The notes beneath the pieces were generated by a model. It was not told the origin of the DNA. It did no database searches and saw nothing but the letters and a program-made list of their open reading frames with translations. A stretch of DNA of 64,000 bases from Alopecurus myosuroides (Eukaryota; Streptophyta; Magnoliopsida; Poales; Poaceae), in the NCBI GenBank assembly GCA_028641055.1, contig CM054059.1, positions 432,578,332 through 432,642,331 on the forward strand. The letters are read 5' to 3'. A program made the position numbers and the translations under genes. Below are positions 1 through 11,900 of the stretch, one piece after another. Positions within the stretch are counted from its first letter, which is position 1, and each line of letters opens with the position of its first letter.

Positions 1-1671
1 GGCCAGCGTGGATGCACGCGTGGCAGCAACGCGCTCACAGCAGCTGACAAAGGGGGCCACCCTGTCAGTGCGCTGCGCAAAAATGGGTTTTATTCCGCGG
101 AAGTCAGGGTTCGAACTCGCGACCGAGCCGTGCGCGCGCAACGCTGCTACCAGTGCGCTGCTCGTTCAGTTTTGTCAGTATAGCGCGCGCAGACAGGTTA
201 TGGTTCATCTCTGTTAACTGAATTTTAACTGACGAAAAGGTCTGAACTTTCGACAGAGAGGAACGTTGCCGGCGGCGAGCTCTGCAGCCGTGCTGCTCGC
301 GCGTGCTGGTGTGTGCGTGTGCTTGCGGGCTTGTGGTGGACACGGAGGCGTTCGTGCAGAGGGAGAACAGGGAGGAGGAGGACGTGATCGACTGCTCACC
401 TGCGTCGTGGAGGTGGCAGAGGCTCGGAGCAGACGGCGGCTTCGACGTTGAGGACGGCGGCGCGGCTACAGGAGGTTCCCGGGCTCGAGGAGGTGTTGTC
501 GAGGGAGAGGGAAGCACGGCGGTGCGATTTCTGTGGCTAGGATGGATGGTGGCGCACGGCAGCGGCGGTGGTCATCGGAGGTTCAGAGGAGGGGCTCGTC
601 GGCGAGGTTGCAGAGAGAGGTGGAGAGTGGCAGAGAGAGAAGCGGCGACGGAGCTCGAGGGAGGAGGGAGTAGGTGGCTAGGGCTAGCTCTCCGGGGACC
701 TAGGGGGGTATCTTATAGGCGCTCGGGGCGAACAGTGGCCGTCGAAGCGTTACGGCATCGACGTGGCGCCGGCGGATGCCGCGCCGTACAGATAGAAGAA
801 GGAGGGGGGCGATCGAAACGGTACCGGGCCGTGTGGGTAAGGAAAAGGGCCGGGCCGTGCGTGCTGCTCCCCTCGCGCGCGTTTTTTTCTTTTTAAAATT
901 TTTGTTCTGTTTTTTTTTTTTTTTTGCAGAATAGGAAAATGGAAGAAATAGATAAGTGTTAGGGCTAGGAAAAATTTAGAAAAATTTGGGTGAGTTAATT
1001 AGGTCAACATCAAACACTTGCCAATTTCTGTTTTCTAAATATTTCAAAATTAACTTGCTATTTGAATTTGATTTAAATTGGAATGAATTTTAATTATTAA
1101 ATGAAATATTTGAAACAAGATTTAAATGGCATGATCCTTTAGTTTAAAAACAAATGGAAACAAAAGATTAGAATGTTTTGGTAATTTTCATAATTTTCAA
1201 ATTGGGTGCTGTTTGAAATTTGATTCCAATTTAAATGATTTTGAGATTAAGTGATTATTGCAAACAAAATTTAAATGGGGTGATCATATAGTTTTAATTG
1301 GAAGCAAATGATTATTGTTGTTGTGTAATTATCATTAATTCCAAAAGGTTGCTGTTTGGAAAAATGTATTTGAATTTGAATAATCATTTGAATTAAAAGC
1401 CACCATTTTTAATAGTTGAACCTTATGGATTAAAATGGAAACAATTGGAAGTTTAATTTGAGCCTTTTTATTTGGAAAGTTGTAACATAACAAGTATGAA
1501 CAAGCATTTGAAATATTGGTTTGAATTTCAATTGTGAAAACAATGAAAAACAGATGCAAACCAAAGGAAAACAAATGCAAACAAGGAATGAGTATGATGA
1601 CATGATGCAAAACTTTAATAAAACAAGAATCAAACATGCTAGGGGTGGTTTTTCATACTTGGGATGTTACA
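1..1671 (-). repeat. Element 1 downstream LTR (first 1671 bp, cut by window edge)
   Basis: Reads on the minus strand from TGTAACATCCC at 1671 and matches 7058-8725 at about 98-99 %. It is AT-rich from about 900 to 1671 (U3-like) and GC-rich from about 240 to 890. A TATA-like CTATAAGA lies at 711-718 on the minus strand. Long GC-rich open frames here on both strands are compositional and show no protein domain. Confidence 0.9.
711..718 (-). promoter_or_regulatory. TATA box of element 1 downstream LTR
   Basis: CTATAAGA on the minus strand lies at the switch from AT-rich U3 to a GC-rich block, about 950 bp into the LTR. The same box is at 7768-7775 in the other LTR. Confidence 0.55.
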
Positions 1672-2561
1672 AAAGTCTGCTTGCACTTGAAGCAAGTGAC
1701 GACACGAGGAGGATCTGGCCTTGGCTGCCCCATTGAAAACCTCTGAGCCTGCATCTGAGCTGGGTTGGGTGGGCGGGGAGCAAAGCCTGGAGAAGCTTGG
1801 GCATATGGAGCCCGAGTGACAGCAGCATTTGGCACCCAGATGCGGCGCTTCTGCGGAGGGGTGGTCATGTTGGAGGAGGAACCACCCTCACGCGAGTGCT
1901 TTCGAGACTCCTCGAACGCCTTGCGCCCATTTTCTTCATTGAGCGCGGTGTTAACGAGCTCCTCGAAGTCTTTGGCCTTGATGTTGGTGAGGGCGTACTT
2001 GAGTTCCGGGTTAAAACCTCTGCGGAACCTTGCCATCTTCTTAGCCTCAGTTGACACCTCATCACCAGCGTAACGAGCGAGGCGATTGAACTCACTCTGA
2101 TAGCCAATGACGTCCAGCTTGCCCTGCTTGAGTGAGCAAAACTCTTCGCGCATCCTTTCCATGAGACCATCTGGAATGTGGTGCTTCAGGAAAGCTTCCT
2201 TGAAACAACCCCAGGTGATTGGGTAGCCAGCTCTCATGGTCTGGTAGTTCTCCCACCAAGTAGCTGCCTGACCCTTCAGTAGGTAGGAGGCATACTTGAC
2301 CTTGTCTTCCTCAGCAACGTGAGCAATTTCCAGAGCCTTGGCCATCTCACGGATCCAGTCATCAGCATCCAGAGGCTCGCGTGTTGCCACGAAAGCTCTC
2401 GGCCCGAGACTCAGAAACTCCTTGATACTGACTCGTGGAGCGTTCTGGTTGTTGTGCTGATTAGCCTGGAATTGGGCCATCTGCGTCACGACCTGAGTCA
2501 TCTGAGTCAATAGCTCCGTGATTGGCGGTGGCTCAGGCGGGTTGTTCCTTGTTGGCGGCAT
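1653..2561 (-). pseudogene. gag: Element 1 gag, truncated in the zinc knuckle
   Basis: Gag packages element RNA into virus-like particles. The frame gives 302 residues: a Pro- and Gln-rich N-terminus, then a Retrotrans_gag-type core (about residues 60-200) with WIREMAKALE, ATWWENYQ and the LKQGKLDVIGYQSEFNRLARYA region, then a basic Ser/Gly/Pro linker, then the first half of a CCHC knuckle (CFKCKQT, about residues 290-296). At residue 297 the reading enters the downstream LTR (from 1671) and stops a few codons later, so the second half of the knuckle and everything after it are lost. The Gag is otherwise uninterrupted. The gag type is chromovirus-like. The ATG at 2561 follows the extra ORF by about 200 bp. 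Confidence 0.85.
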
Positions 2562-2769
2562 CCTGAATGGAAATGCATTTTAGCACAACAACAGAAAGGA
2601 TAGACTTGGTAACCGAAAGCGAGATTATTCCGACGCATGAATAGATAACCAACAGGTACATCATCACATGTTCAAATACATCAGAATATCCAACACACCA
2701 CAAAGGGTTCGAATGCCAAAGGATAACTAAACATAGCTAAGAATGGATACATCGGTACTCCCATGCTCA

Positions 2770-3651
2770 TCACGTAGGACGGCGGTGAGTAGTACGACGA
2801 GAGGTACGGTGAGGAGCACGCCCATGAAAGTAGGTAGAACGACGATCCACATAGATCTGACGTGGTCTGAGAGCGACTCTAGGTGTGGTGAAGTACATAG
2901 CATGGACTCCCTGTGCTCCAAAGCGTGGAATCCCAGTGTAACCAGCACCGAGGTTGAGGAGTGGACCTCTGATCGGCTCGTAACCTCCAGCATCTGGCAG
3001 ACGACGACCCATTGGCTGATCGAAACGTGCAAAGCGCTCGTCTCCAACAAAGTCTGTGGTGTACGTCGCCAGACGAGTCAAAGCAAGGTAGAGCTGCTCT
3101 CTGACTAAAACCAACTCCTGCGATAGTGTGCTGGCAACTGCGTCACTGTGCCTCACAAACTGAGCGGTGGTGTGCAGCCTGGAGTTATCATGCTCGTAGA
3201 CATCCAAGTTGTCGTAGAGAGTGAAGTGAGCTCCCTCCGAAGTGATGTAACCACGGGGGATGTGGCGATAGATAGAATCGTCAAACCCCCAGTAGTCAGC
3301 ACGAAGGACGGTGAGACTCACATAAGCTGTCTGCTGCACGGCCATATCCACTGTGGAACCTACTGCCTCGTAGCGGTGGACGACGCTCATGCCATCATCT
3401 GACAGAATGTAGACGATAGCCTGGTAGTAGGTCTGGTCAAACTCTCGCTGCTGCTCGTAGACCTGGTACTCTGGCGCCCAACGGAACCCCAGATAAGTGA
3501 CCATGTCTCTCAGCATCTCCGGATAAGCGGCAGTGCTCTCGCAACGAGTCATCCGAACCACCTGCGGGAAGAACCTGAGATCCATCTGCAGATGATCGGG
3601 GAAGTTTTGATTAGACGCCGGTAGAAGAACTGAAGTGGAAAGCAACAACAA
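2770..3651 (-). CDS. Extra sense ORF between primer site and gag, function unknown
   Basis: A 293-codon frame in the same sense as gag, between the primer-binding site and gag. I do not recognise the product. It has a hydrophobic start, then a charged, Tyr- and Arg-rich body with no obvious zinc finger, protease or membrane segment, and ends in an Arg/Thr-rich basic tail. It stays open over 882 bp in a young element, which suggests it was intact at the last transposition. Some plant gypsy elements carry additional ORFs, but usually 3' of pol, so a 5' position would be unusual. It could also be a captured host fragment or chance. No splice signals were evaluated. Confidence 0.45.
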   Translation of the reverse strand: MLLLSTSVLLPASNQNFPDHLQMDLRFFPQVVRMTRCESTAAYPEMLRDMVTYLGFRWAPEYQVYEQQREFDQTYYQAIVYILSDDGMSVVHRYEAVGSTVDMAVQQTAYVSLTVLRADYWGFDDSIYRHIPRGYITSEGAHFTLYDNLDVYEHDNSRLHTTAQFVRHSDAVASTLSQELVLVREQLYLALTRLATYTTDFVGDERFARFDQPMGRRLPDAGGYEPIRGPLLNLGAGYTGIPRFGAQGVHAMYFTTPRVALRPRQIYVDRRSTYFHGRAPHRTSRRTTHRRPT

Positions 3652-4112
3652 GGTTTCAACGGACGAAAAGGATGTTGAGAAGAACAGGATATCGAAGCAA
3701 CATCGGGAAACACGAGACCAAAAACTCCTGAGGTACTACGGAAAACCCATCCGGGCTTCTAAAGGATCAATATCTACTGCTTAAGGAATAGAGGATTTGC
3801 TTCCGGGGCTTACACGCCTCCGTTCTCAATCATGAGTAGGCAACATGATAAATCATGTCACAACCACCTCCATTCCTATGGTCTAGTAGATATAACTATC
3901 CTAGAGAAACCAGGATTCGTGAAAACCTAACTTGAAAGTTTAGGTGAGAAGAGAAAACAACGTTGCACTTCCTTACCAGAACAGGGAGGGTGGGTGGGGA
4001 AAGAAATAAAATGGCAGAATTCCTACTCTCACGTTTCATTTTTCCTATATAGCTACAAAATAGTTTCTAGACTCAAACTACGACCAGTAAAAGGGATCCT
4101 ACAGGCAGACAG
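3652..4112 (-). other. Element 1 untranslated leader
   Basis: This is the 460 bp between the primer site and the extra ORF. I see no coding potential or domain. Confidence 0.5.
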
Positions 4113-4124
4113 GCTCTGATACCA
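4113..4124 (-). other. Element 1 primer-binding site (tRNA-Met type)
   Basis: TGGTATCAGAGC on the minus strand, two bases after the LTR end, complements the 3' end of plant initiator tRNA-Met. It fixes the element's orientation and the LTR end at 4127. Confidence 0.9.
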
Positions 4125-4126
4125 TT

Positions 4127-7100
4127 TGTCGCACCCGGACTTCTAGAGGATACTCGCAGTTCCGTTGAACAGTAGTTGATTGGATTACGGGGATTACCGG
4201 CACCCGCATCTCTTACGAGTAGGCCAACACACGTATGTGTGACAACCAACCCCTACTGTTCATCGTCTACGTGAACCATCCCATAGAAATCAGGATACTA
4301 CCATTGACGTACTTCATACCATACACACATGGTACGTCAACGGCGTTTAACATAATGATAACACAACATATCTCTAGTACACAAAAGATGGAAATAAGTT
4401 GCAAATAGCTCTCACTAGAGCAGAGATAGCAAATACAATCATCTAGAGGACACATGTCCCAACATAGCATCATTACATCTCAGCGGAAGCATTCAAAAGG
4501 TCTGGGTACAGACAAATCCAAATAGGCTTAAGAAGCTGGCAATAAAAGAAAGACGGAGCCCATCCACGATGTCTCGGATCCTGCCCAGGTCCGCTATCTA
4601 CTCGTCAGCAGCCTCGTCAAACTCCACGTAGTAGCCATCACGGGGATCCTCGTAAGCGTAGTCTGCGGAAACCACAGCCCCAAAGGGGTCAGTACATAAA
4701 CGTACTGGCAAGCAAGACTCACAGTTCACCAAAGTGTAACCCGTCAACACCAAGCACAGATGCTTTGGGTTCAACGGAAGAAAAGGGATATAAAAGATGC
4801 CGCAACTGGCTGCACTAACCAACTACAGAACATGATACAATTCCCGGCTAACAGAAAGGGGATAAGATAGCGTATCGTAACCAACTATAACTAACCACCA
4901 AACAAACCCATCCTGGATCTCGCCCCTTATCCAAAGAAGCAATCCGAGGATAAACTCACACAGTTGGATTAATGATGGGTCAAGTTATTGTGTCAATAAG
5001 ACTATTACTAGTCAAGTTAGCATTAGTTAGGTGTAAGTTGTTCTGAGTACTTGTTAGCCAGTACTTTCACCAAGTTAACCATAACCGCGGAAAACACGGC
5101 TTCTCGAGAAGATTTATCCCTGCAGGGGTGCACCAATTTAGCCGTACACGTAAGAATACCCCGCCAGATGGAAGGGCCCTTCCACCAAGCGGGGCACTCA
5201 ACACAACTCAACTCTTCTTCGCATCAAGCCCAAAGCACCACGTGCTGTGCGTGCGCGGCTAATCGAGCCCCACGAAGAAAAGGGGACCCTCATAGCACTG
5301 GAAGACCACGCCGCCCTAAATGCCGACTACAAAAGTTCCACCCTGGCCTCGGGTTCGTACCTGCATATGCGTGCATCAAATGGAAAGCCCGAACTAAGTG
5401 TGGCGATTTGGACGAGATGCGAAGCGAGTCAAATTGAGGGGGGCGCCCATACACGCTTCCCACATGCGGATAGTGCGCTCATCATGGATCAGTAGACAAG
5501 ACCCTTTTCCTAATTAGGGTCGACACTAGCAGGCCTCAAAACCACGCCGGGCCTCCTGCCGGTGCCTTATCAGCAAATTATTATTACCTCAAGATTAACA
5601 GGTTGTTGTTTAACATCGAGCCCCAGAACATAATGAAAATATAATAACAGAAAGTAACGGGTAACAGACTCGAGCAAAACAACCCTAAGCATGCTAGTAA
5701 GACACGGGCAACAAGCAAGGTGTTATAGGTATGGAGGTGAGGCAATATCATGGTTAAGGGATAACTTGTGATAGGTTCGTAACAGAAACAACTATTCATA
5801 GGGCTAGCAGAAATAAACAACGGAAAGTATCGGTAACCAATGTTGAAAGGAACACAGTGGTTCATGTGAGTAATAACTTGCCTGCAAACTCAGCAGCCTG
5901 GTACTGAGCTAGATCCTCAGAAGGGGTGTCGTAAGTATCGTATGTCTCAACGTCGTCGTATATTCGAGAAGAAGCAAACAAACAATGCAGAAAGATAAAC
6001 AATCAATATCATGGCATAGTGCACAATCATGGGATGATGCATGACAATTTAATTGAGGCATCAAAATAAACTAGTGGACTTGGTAACAACATGATTAAAT
6101 GGACCCACATGCAATTTGGGGTTGCATATGAAAAGCCCATGAATTAAGGTTGGGATAATTGTTTTCCAACTAATCAACATGTGAAAGTGGATTAGTATGA
6201 TGCATGGATGAGGAAAACGGGAAAATAACGACAATAGAAACAATTTAAAATAGGGTTTACCAAGTTTAGAAATTTATTTATTAAGTTAGGGAATGTTTGG
6301 TTACTTAAAGGTGACACACAAACATTGGTTGTTTTCAGCAATTTAAATTGTTCAAAACAAATAACAAAATTCATATTTGAAAAGATCATAAAATTTTGGG
6401 TGGATTACATGTTTCAATTATTGAAAAAGGAATTACAATCAATTTATTATGAATTAAACAAGATTAAACAAGTTTTAAATGAATTTAAAACAGGTTTGAA
6501 TATTATTTGATTTTTATTTGTTCAAGACATAAATTCAAATTCATATTTGAAAAGTTTATACTTTTCTAGTTTGAAAACATATTTTGCATGTTCAAAAATA
6601 ATTTACTTTGAGCAAGTAATGAATTTAGCAAATTTAAATGGTTTAAACAAGGTTTAAATTATTTAAGCAATTTTAATTATTCAAAACATGAAACAAAATT
6701 TATATTTGAAAACATGGTTCAAAATGGTATGGAAAACATATTTTATTTGCATTATTTGGATTAAGTATGAATTAGTTATGCAATTTATTAAATTACAAAT
6801 GAATTGTTTGAATTTGAAATTTGGATGCATTTGAATTATTCAAAACAGATTACAAATGGTTTAAATAGATAGATAATGAAGTTTGGTTCGACAAACATAT
6901 TTTGTTTATATTATTTGGAGTTTGGAAATGAAAGTTATTAACAATTTAAGTTTAAGGACCAAACTGTAAATAAAAGGGCTTAAGTTGGAAAAAGAAAAGG
7001 TTGAAATTCTTTTGTTACTCCGCAGTGGCCAGCCAATACCACTGACAGAGGGCCCCAGGCCAGCGTGGATGCACGCGTGGCAGCAACGCGCTCACAGCAG

Positions 7101-8725
7101 CTGACAGAGGGGGCCACCCTGTCAGTGCGCTGCGCAAAAATGGGTTTTATTCCGCGGAAGCCAGGGTTCGAACTCGCGACCGAGCCGTGCGCGCGCAACG
7201 CTGCTACCAGTGCGCTGCTCGTTCAGTTTTGTCAGTATAGCGCGCGCAGACAGGTTATGGTTCATCTCCGTTAACTGAATTTTAACTGACGAAAAGGTCT
7301 GAACTTTCGACAGAGAGGAACGTTGCCGGCGGCGAGCTCTGCAGCCGTGCTGCTCGCGCGTGCTGGTGTGTGCGTGTGCTTGCGGGCGTGTGGTGGACGC
7401 GGAGGCGTTCGTGCAGAGGGAGAACAGGGAGGAGGAGGACGTGATCGACTGCTCACCTGCGTCGTGGAGGTGGCAGAGGCTCAGAGCAGACGGCGGCGTC
7501 GACGTTGAGGACGGCGGCGCGGCTACAGGAGGTTCCCGGGCTCGAGGAGGTGTTGTCGAGGGAGAGGGAAGCACGGCGGTGCGATTTCTGTGGCTAGGAT
7601 GGATGGTGGCGCACGGCAGCGGCGGTGGTCATCGGAGGTTCAGAGGAGGGGCTCGTCGGCGAGGTTGCAGAGAGAGGTGGAGGGTGGCAGAGAGAGAAGC
7701 GGCGGCGGAGCTCGAGGGAGGAGGGAGTAGGTGGCTAGGGCTAGCTCTCCGGGGACCTAGGGGGGTATCTTATAGGCGCTCGGGGCGAACAGTGGCCGTC
7801 GGAGCGTTACGGCGTCGACGTGGCGCCGGCGGATGCCGCGCCGTACAGAGAGAAGAAGGAGGGGGCGATCGAAACGGTACCGGGCCGTGCGGGTAAGGAA
7901 AAGGGCCGGGCCGTGCGTGCTGCTCCCCTCGCGCGTGTTTTTTTCTTTTTAAAATTTTTGTTGTGTTTATTTTTTTTTTGCAGAATTGGAAAATGGAAGA
8001 AATAGATAAGTGTTAGGGCTAGGAAAAATTTAGAAAAATTTGGGTGAGTTAATTAGGTCAACATCAAACACTTGCCAATTTCTGTTTTCTAAATATTTCA
8101 AAATTAACTTGCTGTTTGAATTTGATTTAAATTGGAATGAATTATAATTATTAAATGAAATATTTGAAACAAGATTTAAATGGCATGATCCTTTAGTTTA
8201 AAAACAAATGGAAACAAAAGATTAGAATGTTTTGGTAATTTTCATAATTTTCAAATTGGGTGCTGTTTGAAATTTGATTCCAATTTAAATGATTTTGAGA
8301 TTAAGTGGTTATTGCAAACAAAATTTAAATGGGGTGATCATATAGTTTTAATTGGAAGCAAATGATTATTATTGTTGTGTAATTATCATTAATTCCAAAA
8401 GGTTGCTGTTTGGAAAAATGTATTTGAATTTGAATAATCATTTGAATTAAAAGCCACCATTTTTAATAGTTGAACCTTATGGACTAAAATGGAAACAATT
8501 GAAAGTTTAATTTGAGCCTTTTTATTTGGAAAGTTGTAACATAACAAGTATGAACAAGCATTTGAAATATTGGTTTGAATTTCAATTGTGAAAACAATGA
8601 AAAACAGATGCAAACCAAAGGAAAACAAATGCAAACAAGGAATGAGTATGATGACATGATGCAAAACTTTAATAAAACAAGAATCAAACATGCTAGGGGT
8701 GGTTTTTCATACTTGGGATGTTACA
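4127..8725 (-). repeat. Element 1 upstream LTR, 4599 bp
   Basis: Begins TGTAACATCCC (8725) and ends GTGCGACA (4127) on the minus strand. U3 is AT-rich (about 7960-8725). A GC-rich block with CTATAAGA (7768-7775) follows, then another AT-rich stretch (5900-6950) and a mixed U5. A short block at 5089-5150 with palindromic motifs is shared with the LTR of element 2. No gene-sized protein is recognised in it; the 150- to 180-codon frames in the GC-rich part are compositional. Confidence 0.88.
7768..7775 (-). promoter_or_regulatory. TATA box of element 1 upstream LTR
   Basis: CTATAAGA on the minus strand at the U3 to GC-rich boundary. Transcription from here would leave a leader of more than 3 kb before the primer site, unusually long. 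Confidence 0.55.
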
Positions 8726-8958
8726 CCAAAGAAGGCACCTGAGTTTTGAATGACTAGAAGGATAGCAAAACCTTTTCAAATCAAAACAGGTAAGATGACC
8801 CAGAGTCAGAGCGATACCAGGCAAGGAGTAAAAAGAATCCTAAGAAGGTTTTTCACAATCCATTTGGAGTTTGGAAGTAGTTTTTCACAAACGCTAGACT
8901 CAACATCGACCAAGAAGTAAGGTTTTCCTACAGGCAGTCCTGCTCTGATACCAACTTT
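8726..8958 (-). mobile_element. Element 2 internal remnant with primer-binding site
   Basis: About 230 bp of element 2 internal DNA remain between its LTR and the insertion point of element 1. It holds TGGTATCAGAGC on the minus strand (8942-8953), the same tRNA-Met-type primer site as element 1, five bases after the LTR end. The rest of element 2 should lie to the left of element 1, outside the window. Confidence 0.8.
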
Positions 8959-11900
8959 TGTCAGACCCCGGACCCGGAGATGTACATACTGTTGTGTGCT
9001 CCTAGCCATGGACTCACAAGGGCTTCAGGGTTACCAGCCCCGGCCACAACAAACAACGGCAGGCAGACCGGATTCATCGGCACGTAGTCTGGATCCATGG
9101 TCTACTACTCCTTGTATCCATGCTAGTCATAACCAATTATGCATACCCAAGCGTCCACGAGTAGGATGAAACTGAAGGAACGGGACCAAAGTTATACATA
9201 GCTGCTATGTGTCCAGAAAGTGCAACAACAATCGAGGGTTACTGGGGTTACCTCGCCCCAGGCCGAATCACATCGGCAGGCGGGCTCGGACATGGATCAT
9301 CGACTCCACAACCCCTCGACTGCGACAACTATGCAGGCATAGCCAAAACTGTATAGCAATGAGCTCGAAACCAACAACCGATCAAAGCAACACTCTAGAC
9401 ATGGAAGCTTTATTAAACAGATGTTACTAGAGTATAGCTTACAAACAGAGGTCACACGACCCAACATTACATCAGACAACGGAAGGCAAATTATGTTGCT
9501 AATCAACAAGAACCAAACAGGCCTAAGAGGCCGCAACATAAGGCGACGTCCCAGCCCATAGATTCCAGGCTGCTACCTGGGAACCCCAAACTACTCGTCG
9601 ATGTCCACGTTGAATCACCACCGAACTGAGGAACTCCACCTGAACCAAGTTGAAGCAAACATGAGTACGGAAGGTACTCAACACGACTTAGTTAACCTAT
9701 TATATATCTTCTTCTTTTAGAAAGAGTTATGAAGGTTATTTTGCGTAAATCCATCTTTGTTTTCCAAGTTGAGGGAGGAATAGCACGTCTCATGGAGTAT
9801 TTTGAAAACAGATAAGAAAGCTACTCAACTACTGGTATCATCATCTTTTTAATCCACCAAATCATATCAGCACCTCGTGCTTCAAAGATCACCACCTCAA
9901 GTTGTTCCGGTAACTCATGCTACAAGGTAACCCCTCTCGGCATCTCCGAGGAGGCATCCTTCATTCATTATCAACAAGTTTTAGTCATTTCGTTAAAGTT
10001 GTCTATGATCACAGAATCCATCACCAAGTCGTCCTTAACCACGGACACGGCTTTTCGAAAAGATTTAACCCTGCAGGGGTGTACAACTTTAACCACACGT
10101 ACCAACCAACTCTTAATGCCAGATGTTGGCACTATTCCGGTAAGTGCCGGCAGATGGAGGTTGACCACGACCTTTCCCTTGCTTCGCCTATTCCATGAGT
10201 CGCTCCGAGTAGAGATGGTCCGCCAATAGGGAGTGGCCATCTCCTGCCGGGTCTCTATCGTTGTGAGCGGTGCTTCAACTACTGTCTCGCCACAGGCTGT
10301 TGCACCGCCACGTCCTAGTTTTGCAAATGTTTTTGACATCCCCGCAAATCCAAATGGAACTCCCGAACTAGGCAACTCATGGAACAAACTAGGCAAGTTG
10401 AGACCGAGGGGAATCCAATCCCTCGTGTGGATGCACGCTCAGTCTTGGCTTGAAGACGAGAACTCGCTCCTAGGGGCATGAACGAGACAACCACCACAGA
10501 CCCTCTGTGGTCTCGTCATCCACACCTTTAAATCATATTAAACAAGTATCTCTTAACTTACCACAACATCATATCATACTAGATTGTTTCGTAACTCTGA
10601 TTCATCAACCGGGTGAAGCAGAGATAACAAGCATGTATGACTAAGCACAACAAATTTAAGGCTTTGGCGATGAACACAATCAAACCTATGGCTGCTAGGA
10701 GTAGTGGATCAGGATAACTAGGCTATGCATGATATAGGATAACTCTAACTACTGACACAAGATACATTGGAATCGAATGCATTTGTACGAGAATCAAAAG
10801 TCTTTCGAAATCATATATGGAAAGATAAGAGGTTATGTTTGCCTTGCTTCAAGAAACCAGAGAAAGTCTTCAGGAATAAGTGCTTGACTTGTCGGTTAAG
10901 ATCAAGTATTCACCATGGAGTTGCTGGCCTTCATTTCGGAGTCGCGTTCTACCGAGAGGGAAACAACACCGAAAAGAAGAGTAACAATCAAACATGGCAT
11001 CGATGCAATGCAAAATATGTATGCATGAGCAAGTTAATGCACTTCGGTGAAACCCTAAACATGCTCGATGGGTTGCTAGGGTTTGTATGGCAGATATGCA
11101 ATTTTACTGAAATTAGCCCGAAATAGGCCCCGGAGGGAGTTTCGGGCGAACTTGGAAGTGAGTACAATTTTAATTGCCCAAATGGGTTTGAAAACATCAT
11201 AACTAGGTTGCATTTGTCATTTTGAGCATTTTGGTATATAACTTTTAATTTTCTAATTTTATTGGTTAAAAACTTATTTTCTCTATTTTAAATGAATTAA
11301 TTAAACTCAAATAATGTTCAACTTTGTCAAACATGTATAAAAGTGACATATTTGGATAGAGAATAATTTTCCGAACAAAATGGTATATTGAACACATTTT
11401 TCTGATTAGCCAAATAAAAGATATTGCATTTACAAATTTTATTCTTTTTCTCTAATTTAAACAGAGGTGGGGCCCACGTGGCAGTTTAAATTAGATTTAA
11501 AAGAATTAACAGAAAAGGTCCTGTGACGTGGGCATGACGTCACGATGACGCTATCCCGAGGCCGGAGCTCACTGCCGCGTTGCAATTGACCGATTGCGCG
11601 CGGGGTTCTCGAATCGAACCATACCACCGAACGGAGGGGAGCGCGGGGAGTACCAGGTAGCGGCGCTGCCCGGAAATCGTCGCCGGAGACGCGCCGGCGA
11701 GCAAAGGCGCGGCGGCGGACGGCGGTGTGCAGCGACGAGGAGAACCAGAGGGGGAGGGAGCAAGGCGGGAGCACCTACGTGCTCCTGGGATTACGAGGAA
11801 GGCGGGGAGGCGGTCGGTGACGCGAGTGGAGGCCGGAATCGGAGGGGGAGTCGAGAAATCCACGGCGGCTGTGGCGGTGGACGGCGACGGAATTGGAGCT

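Larger units (their letters stand above)
1..8725 (-). mobile_element. Element 1: Ty3/gypsy LTR retrotransposon lacking pol, left end outside window
   Basis: Minus-strand element with a complete upstream LTR (4127-8725), a tRNA-Met-type primer site (4113-4124), a short internal region (1672-4126) holding an extra ORF and gag, and the first 1671 bp of the second LTR. The two LTRs align from 1-1671 against 7058-8725. I counted about 23 substitutions by eye (roughly 1.4 %), so the element is young. The second LTR begins inside the gag zinc-knuckle coding sequence; protease, reverse transcriptase, RNase H, integrase and polypurine tract are all missing, so it is non-autonomous. Very long LTRs, a Met primer site and this gag type fit the Tekay/Del chromovirus lineage (inference). 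It is inserted in the internal region of element 2. Its target-site duplication cannot be checked because the left end is off-window. Confidence 0.85.

Noticed and set aside
303..896. Long GC-rich open frames in the element 1 LTRs (also 7360-7896 and antisense 104-517, 7122-7574)
   Set aside because: Both strands are open at once because of GC-rich, low-complexity composition. The products are Arg/Gly/Ser-rich without any domain, and the frames change between the two LTR copies.
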